Positions 59,356 to 64,000 of a stretch of DNA of 64,000 nucleotides are shown in pieces. The notes under the pieces were generated by a model that did no database searches, was not told the DNA's origin, and worked only from the letters and a program-made list of their open reading frames with translations. The stretch is from Polynucleobacter sp. MWH-Spelu-300-X4 (GTDB lineage: Bacteria > Pseudomonadota > Gammaproteobacteria > Burkholderiales > Burkholderiaceae), in contig NZ_CP061294.1 in NCBI RefSeq assembly GCF_018687515.1, forward strand, positions 62,001 to 126,000, in the 5' to 3' direction. The translations under genes and the position numbers were made by a program. Position 1 is the stretch's first letter. Each line of letters opens with the position of its first letter.

Positions 59356-60021
59356 ATGAATATTGATCTTTCCTTTTATAGCTTAGAAATGATTCGCCAG
59401 TATGTGCTGAATGGTTTCCTATTCAGCCTTCAGTTAACAGTCATAGCAACAGTTGGCGGTATCTTTTTTGGTACTTTGCTAGCTTTAATGAGGCTATCTG
59501 GTAAGCCTGCATTAACTATTCCTGCGGGTGCCTATGTCAATATGATGCGCTCGATCCCATTGGTCATGGTGATTTTGTGGTTCTTCTTATTGATGCCAAG
59601 TATTTTGGGGCGACCTATTGGTGCAGAAGCATCGGCCATCATTACATTTATTGCTTTTGAATCAGCCTTCTTTTGTGAAATCATGCGTTCAGGCATTCAA
59701 TCAATACCCAGAGGTCAAATTTATGCAGGGCAAGCTATGGGCATGACATATTCGCAAAATATGCGTTTAGTTATATTGCCTCAAGCTTTTAGAAATATGA
59801 TCCCAGTGTTATTAACGCAAACGATTATCCTGTTTCAGGATACATCTTTGGTTTATGCCATTGGTGCGTATGACATGCTCAAAGGTTTTGAGGTGGCGGG
59901 TAAAAATTATGGCCGACCAATTGAAACTTACTTAGCTGCAGCTGTTATTTATTTCCTTATCTGCTTTGGTCTTTCAAGGCTGGTAAAAATCTTGCAACAA
60001 CGCGTTGCAATTATTCGTTGA
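59356..60021 (+). CDS. gltK: Glutamate/aspartate ABC transporter permease GltK
   Basis: The 221-residue second permease subunit has YVNMMRSIPLVMVILWFFLLMP near residue 62 and the EAA loop CEIMRSGIQSIPRGQIYAGQAMGM near residue 110, which contacts GltL. Five membrane helices are visible. An AAAGGAAAAA ribosome binding site precedes ATG. Confidence 0.93.
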   Translation: MNIDLSFYSLEMIRQYVLNGFLFSLQLTVIATVGGIFFGTLLALMRLSGKPALTIPAGAYVNMMRSIPLVMVILWFFLLMPSILGRPIGAEASAIITFIAFESAFFCEIMRSGIQSIPRGQIYAGQAMGMTYSQNMRLVILPQAFRNMIPVLLTQTIILFQDTSLVYAIGAYDMLKGFEVAGKNYGRPIETYLAAAVIYFLICFGLSRLVKILQQRVAIIR

Positions 60022-60056
60022 TTAATAAGAACTATAAATAAGATAAAGAGACCCCC

Positions 60057-60791
60057 ATGATTGAAATGAAAAACGTCTCCAAGTGGTATGGCAATTTTCA
60101 GGTTCTTACTGATTGCACTACTGATATTAAAAAAGGTGAAGTTGTGGTGGTGTGTGGCCCATCCGGCTCAGGTAAATCAACCTTAATTAAAACAATCAAT
60201 GCCTTGGAGCCATTTCAAAAAGGCGAAATTACAGTAGATGGAATTGCTGTTCATGACCCTAAAACAAATTTGCCTAAACTGCGTTCACGTGTTGGCATGG
60301 TTTTCCAACACTTTGAGTTATTCCCGCACTTATCTGTCACCGAAAACTTAACATTAGCTCAAATCAAGGTATTGGGCCGCAGTAAAGAAGAAGCCTTAAA
60401 ACACGGGCTTAAATATTTGGAACGTGTAGGTCTTTCAGCGCATAAAGATAAGTTCCCAGGTCAATTGTCAGGTGGACAACAACAGCGAGTAGCGATTGCT
60501 AGGGCCTTGAGTATGGATCCAATCGTTATGTTATTTGATGAGCCTACATCAGCGCTTGACCCAGAAATGGTGGGTGAAGTATTAGATGTCATGGTACAGC
60601 TTGCTAATGAGGGTATGACCATGATGTGCGTTACTCATGAAATGGGTTTTGCTAGAAAAGTAAGTAATCGCGTGATTTTCATGGATCAAGGTAGGATTGT
60701 TGAAGATTGTACGAAGGATGATTTCTTTAATAAGCCTGATGAGCGCTCACCAAGAGCTAAAGAATTTTTATCAAAGATCTTGGCGCACTAA
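60057..60791 (+). CDS. gltL: Glutamate/aspartate ABC transporter ATP-binding protein GltL
   Basis: The 244-residue ATPase of the polar amino-acid uptake family has Walker [11 protein letters not shown] (near 34), Q-loop [13 protein letters not shown], signature [15 protein letters not shown] (near 136), Walker [18 protein letters not shown] and H-loop VTHEMGFA. It ends the gltIJKL operon, 24 nt before the convergent recombinase. Confidence 0.95.
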   Translation: MIEMKNVSKWYGNFQVLTDCTTDIKKGEVVVVCGPSGSGKSTLIKTINALEPFQKGEITVDGIAVHDPKTNLPKLRSRVGMVFQHFELFPHLSVTENLTLAQIKVLGRSKEEALKHGLKYLERVGLSAHKDKFPGQLSGGQQQRVAIARALSMDPIVMLFDEPTSALDPEMVGEVLDVMVQLANEGMTMMCVTHEMGFARKVSNRVIFMDQGRIVEDCTKDDFFNKPDERSPRAKEFLSKILAH

Positions 60792-60809
60792 CTAATTTAA
60801 ATTAAAAAA

Positions 60810-60848
60810 AGAAACCTATATAGACCTTCTGCTTTGCAGAAGGTCTAT
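60810..60848 (-). terminator. 13-bp hairpin over the recombinase stop region
   Basis: ATAGACCTTCTGC (60820-60832) and GCAGAAGGTCTAT (60836-60848) are perfectly complementary with a 3-nt loop. On the minus strand the hairpin is followed within about 7 nt by a run of seven T (60803-60810 region), so it can end the recombinase message; on the plus strand it may also serve gltL. It encodes the last codons of the recombinase. Confidence 0.65.
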
Positions 60849-61928
60849 GTTCATTTCAGGGGTCAGTTGCGAAGCGTAAAAGCGCTCTATCATCTCTACT
60901 GATGTGCGTGCATTTTTTGCCAAAGTCAATAAATCAATGCCTTTCCCATACAAAAGCCTAAAAGTTATTGCTGTATGTCTAAGGCTATAAAGACTTCTGT
61001 TTTGACCAAGAGGCCCTTGCCGTAAATTTAAATCAATTAGTATTTCTCTAAAATGCTTAGTAATTAAATAGCTCGCAGCTTCTCGATCTTTTATTTCCGG
61101 TAAAAAAAGATAATCCTCTGGGGAAGCTAGATTTTTTTGACTCATGTAATCGAATAATCGTTCATAAATCCTAACAGCCGGTCTTAAAGTAACAATCTGT
61201 AATTTATGTTTCTTTGTTTCTGGAAGAGATAGCCTGAGATAAATATGTCTTCCTCGTATAACCTCTACATGTTTATGTTGAATTAACTTGATATCTACTG
61301 GCCTGACAAAACTATTAACCATGAATCCAATAAGCCAGACAAATTCATGTGGAAAATTTTGATTAGATGAATAAATGCCCCCTTTAGTATCTCTATGAGT
61401 AGGTTCATAAATATAAGAGTGCTTACATGTTCTAAGATGTTTTGAATGCTTAAGGATCTGCAAATACTCTTTTGCTGTAAATCCCCCACGTGGCGTACTT
61501 TCTTTTTTTAGCTCGGGAAATTCTGGAATTTTTGTAATTAGGTTTTTTGTAAGAGCTAACTTAAATACCTTTCTAAGTGCATTGAAATATTGATCAATTG
61601 TTACATCAGCTAAATTGAATTCTCTTAAGTAATTCTTAAAAGAATTTAATTTTTCAAAATCAATTTCATCAATTGCATATCCTGAGAAATAGGGAAGAAT
61701 ATGGCTTTGCAAACGGCTTGCAAGCATCTCATAAGACTTCTTTGAAAGCTTATTTCTAATTAATAAAGCATTTTCTTTAGTCAGTAGATTTTTAATTAAA
61801 TTATCAATATTTGAAAATTTAAAATTATTAATTGTTTGATTTATAAGTATTTTTTGAAATTTTGGCGAAAACTCCCCATAAGCCGGATCATTGGCAGCTA
61901 GCTTATGTTTTGAGTTTTGAGAATCCAT
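60816..61928 (-). CDS. Lone tyrosine recombinase / integrase
   Basis: A 370-residue site-specific recombinase: an N-terminal SAM-like core-binding domain (about 65-150, with SYEMLASRLQSHILPYFSG and NALRKVFKLALTKNLI) and a catalytic domain with Arg in VNSFVRPVDIKLIQ (near 210), a lysine-rich hairpin (LPETKKHK), box II SLYSLRHTAITFRLL (near 318; Tyr in place of the usual first His, as in one integrase subfamily) and nucleophile Tyr in SVEMIERFYAS (near 352). It is AT-rich, and no tRNA, att repeat or cargo is visible next to it. It faces gltL. Confidence 0.88.
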   Translation of the reverse strand: MDSQNSKHKLAANDPAYGEFSPKFQKILINQTINNFKFSNIDNLIKNLLTKENALLIRNKLSKKSYEMLASRLQSHILPYFSGYAIDEIDFEKLNSFKNYLREFNLADVTIDQYFNALRKVFKLALTKNLITKIPEFPELKKESTPRGGFTAKEYLQILKHSKHLRTCKHSYIYEPTHRDTKGGIYSSNQNFPHEFVWLIGFMVNSFVRPVDIKLIQHKHVEVIRGRHIYLRLSLPETKKHKLQIVTLRPAVRIYERLFDYMSQKNLASPEDYLFLPEIKDREAASYLITKHFREILIDLNLRQGPLGQNRSLYSLRHTAITFRLLYGKGIDLLTLAKNARTSVEMIERFYASQLTPEMNIDLLQSRRSI

Positions 61929-62002
61929 GATTGCTCATTCCAAAACTGGAAATATACAGAATTTATAAACATTTAATTATTACCCCTAAAAATTAGAGGT
62001 GT

Positions 62003-62033
62003 AGAAATAAAAAACCGCCCCGAGGGGCGGTTT
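62003..62033 (-). terminator. Rho-independent terminator of the second porin
   Basis: AAACCGCCCC (62012-62021) and GGGGCGGTTT (62024-62033) form a perfect GC-rich stem. On the minus strand it is followed by TTTTATTTC. It lies 45 nt downstream of the minus-strand porin stop. Confidence 0.88.
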
Positions 62034-62077
62034 GATTTAATGGAGCACTAATCATTAATTAGCTAAACCAATATAGA

Positions 62078-63277
62078 TTAGAACGTGTGACGCAAACCAA
62101 AGCCATACTGTGTATTTTTAATTTCTGAGTTAGCCACATCAGCTGTATCGCCTGAAGCTTTGGCCATACCGTAGAAGACTGTAGCTGAAGTACGCTTACT
62201 TAAAGCATATGTTGCTGCAACTTGGTAAGCATCAACGTCAAACTTTGTTGTATCTCCGCCTTGTGTGTATTTCCATGAGCCTTGGCCATAGTTTGCTGTC
62301 AAAGTCACATTTGCACCTACGGGTACAGTAGCTCCCAAATCCCAACCATCACGTTTAAGTTCATTGGCTGTTGTTGTTAAATTAGCAAATGAAGCAGGCA
62401 CATTACCTGTTGTCTCATTTTTACGGGTGCCATAAGAAGCAAATACTTTCGCTACTTTGAAATCATAATTACCGCCAAAAGTCCAAGTAGTACGATCTGT
62501 ATCTGAGCGTGTTGTTGTGCTTGCTGCGCCAATAGTTTGCGCTTTGCTATCAACAGTTTGATATGACATACCTAAATTTAATGCACCTGCTGAATATTTT
62601 GCGCCAATAGCAAATAATTGAGCATCTGCTTCACCAGCATTTGCGCCTGCTACTACAGTTGTAGTTAAGTCATCAGTGACTTTACCCCATTGACCAATTA
62701 CTTGTAGACCACCCATAACTGGAGAAGAGTACTCAACCATATTGCCGCGTGTGAATGCGCCAGATGTAAGTGCTCCTGCTGGCGATGCTGCACTTACAGT
62801 CTCCCCAAATGCAAATGAGTAGTTATGGATGCGGCCAGCAATATTGCCTGTCGGGGAGGCGCGACCAATGCCGCCAGAAATTTGATCTTCAAGAACATAT
62901 TGGTAACCAATGCGTAGTTCACCAAAATTGCCACCCACAAAAGCGTATGAATGACGACCTGTTCCTAATAATTGTGTCGCTAAGTCAGCAGAGGCGCCAA
63001 ATGAGCTTAAGTTCATGGCAGCAGAATAACCAGCTCGCATGCCACTACCTAGATCTTCTTTAACGTCAATGCCAATGGCGCTGGATGTCCAGCTTGCTGC
63101 ACCGTTGCCGTTAGGGCCAGTTTGTTTGCGCGTGACTGTATCTGTACCGTCAGTGAAAGTATTTTTCAATGAGTGCATACCTAAATCGATGTTACCAGAT
63201 AAAGTTACTGATGATTGAGCTTGTGCTACACCAGCTACTGAAGCCAATGCTGCTAAAGCGATAAGTGATTTTTTCAT
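62078..63277 (-). CDS. OmpC-type general porin, second copy
   Basis: A 399-residue outer-membrane porin of the same family as the one at 53165: signal peptide MKKSLIALAALASVAGVAQA, then QSSVTLSGNIDLGMHSL, AIGIDVKEDLGSGMRAGYSAAMNL near 65, FGELRIGYQYVLEDQ, and a C-terminal strand ending YGFGLRHTF. The first 45 bases around its start are identical with those of the first porin, but the barrel strands differ widely, so this is a paralogue rather than a recent copy. A strong terminator follows. Confidence 0.94.
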   Translation of the reverse strand: MKKSLIALAALASVAGVAQAQSSVTLSGNIDLGMHSLKNTFTDGTDTVTRKQTGPNGNGAASWTSSAIGIDVKEDLGSGMRAGYSAAMNLSSFGASADLATQLLGTGRHSYAFVGGNFGELRIGYQYVLEDQISGGIGRASPTGNIAGRIHNYSFAFGETVSAASPAGALTSGAFTRGNMVEYSSPVMGGLQVIGQWGKVTDDLTTTVVAGANAGEADAQLFAIGAKYSAGALNLGMSYQTVDSKAQTIGAASTTTRSDTDRTTWTFGGNYDFKVAKVFASYGTRKNETTGNVPASFANLTTTANELKRDGWDLGATVPVGANVTLTANYGQGSWKYTQGGDTTKFDVDAYQVAATYALSKRTSATVFYGMAKASGDTADVANSEIKNTQYGFGLRHTF

Positions 63278-63414
63278 TCGTAAATCTCCATAATTTAGGA
63301 ATGAAGAGATAGATTAGGGCGCTAAAATCACTCCTTATAAGGGGAAATACTTAGATTAATTTTGTAGATGCTGAATTAAATTAAAACAGTCGTTCTAATA
63401 ATTGAGGAGAAAAC

Positions 63415-64000
63415 ATGAAACTAAAACCATTAGTTCTAGCTATTGCTTTAAGTGGGGTCTCAACAGCCTCTTTTTCAGCTGGATTTCAGGTATTTCAACA
63501 AAACGCTAGTGGCTTAGGTAATGCTTATGCTGGCTCTGCTGCTGTTGCAGATAATGCCAGTACAGTTTTTTATAACCCAGCTGGCATGACCGAGCTAAAA
63601 GGCAATCATGTATCTGTTGGTTTAAATGTAACTGATGCAAGCATTAAATTTACAAACGGTAGTTCTTCTGTGAGTGGATTAGCAAGTGCAGGTAATGGGG
63701 GTAATGCTGGTACAACTCCTTTAATTCCTAATGGATATTTCACATCGCAAATTGATGAGAAGCTGACCTTTGGTATGGGCATTGGTGCTCCCTTTGGCTC
63801 TCATTCAAAATATGATGGGGCATGGGTGGGTGGTGCTCAAGCGCTTGAGTTTAATATTAAGACAATAAATCTAAACCCTTCCATTGCCTATAAATTGAAC
63901 GAAGTGGTATCGCTAGGGTTTGGTTTAAATTTTCAGAAATTAGATGCTGATTACAAAAGAATAACTGGAACAATTACAACTTATCCAGTTGCGGTGGGCA
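63415..64000 (+). CDS. FadL/TodX-type outer-membrane transport protein, 3' end cut by window
   Basis: The open frame runs from ATG at 63415 (behind GAGGAG) to the window edge, 195 codons. It has a signal peptide (MKLKPLVLAIALSGVSTASFSA) followed by GFQVFQQNASGLGNAYAG, the FadL N-terminal plug with its NPAGMTELKG motif (YNPAGM), and FGMGIGAPFGSHSKYDGAWVG. FadL-type barrels take up hydrophobic compounds such as long-chain fatty acids. It is divergent from the second porin with 137 nt between them. Confidence 0.92.
   Translation, partial: MKLKPLVLAIALSGVSTASFSAGFQVFQQNASGLGNAYAGSAAVADNASTVFYNPAGMTELKGNHVSVGLNVTDASIKFTNGSSSVSGLASAGNGGNAGTTPLIPNGYFTSQIDEKLTFGMGIGAPFGSHSKYDGAWVGGAQALEFNIKTINLNPSIAYKLNEVVSLGFGLNFQKLDADYKRITGTITTYPVAVG

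Noticed and set aside
60816-61928. Dead recombinase because the first box II histidine is missing
   Set aside because: SLYSLRHT with Tyr at that place is normal for a known integrase subgroup, and both arginines and the nucleophilic tyrosine are present.

Overview
The window looks like a slow-evolving housekeeping stretch of a low-GC betaproteobacterial chromosome, most likely Burkholderiales and Polynucleobacter-like. This rests on protein character and gene order: a complete S10-spc-alpha ribosomal block ending in rpoA-rplQ, cutA-dsbD, a system II cytochrome c maturation pair (resB-ccsA), pilQ-aroK-aroB-dgt-gltB-gltD, an mla operon that contains mlaA and runs into murA and the his genes, then tatABC and OmpC-type porins. 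I assign the genus from memory of gene order only; no search was run. I see no tRNA, rRNA, CRISPR array or replication origin.

Layout. 1-11.3 kb: rpsS (5' cut) to rplQ, all on +, closed by a strong terminator. A promoter plus a structured leader splits the block between rpsQ and rplN. 11.3-15.8 kb: cutA, dsbD, then hemB and engB on -, then a diheme cytochrome c4. 15.8-21.1 kb: resB and ccsA, lptM-lysA on -, frataxin cyaY. 21.1-28.6 kb: PBP1a (mrcA, -), then a strongly reduced type IV pilus secretin locus (one PilP-like gene and a half-size PilQ), aroK, aroB, dgt and a RAYT-type Y1 transposase followed by a 15-bp palindrome. 28.7-35.1 kb: gltB-gltD with a clear sigma70 promoter. 35.1-42.2 kb: mlaFEDACB, an ABC exporter pair, ibaG/bolA and murA. 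42.2-49.6 kb: hisG, D, B, H, A, F, I, E with hisC inverted in the middle, then a HIT hydrolase. 49.6-51.3 kb: tatABC.

51.3-62 kb is the accessory part. It holds an orphan Sel1-repeat protein, a porin, frameshifted debris of an unrecognised element joined to a truncated galE, an AT-rich TPR/SPINDLY-type glycosyltransferase, the glutamate/aspartate importer gltIJKL and a lone tyrosine recombinase. The window ends with a second porin, which shares 45 identical bases with the first around its start, and a 3'-cut FadL-type channel.

How the genes work together: the first block makes ribosomes, the SecY channel and RNA polymerase alpha. DsbD, ResB and CcsA support cytochrome c maturation, with cytochrome c4 as a likely client. 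The Mla genes keep the outer membrane asymmetric, while mrcA and murA build peptidoglycan. GltBD supplies glutamate, which GltIJKL can also import. The his genes form one pathway, lacking only hisZ and the histidinol-phosphatase within this window.

The most interesting non-coding signal is the approximately 130-nt leader in front of rplN. It shows several nested complementary segments, and one C4 run could pair either with an upstream G4 or with the G-rich Shine-Dalgarno of rplN. This looks like an autoregulatory ribosomal-protein leader.
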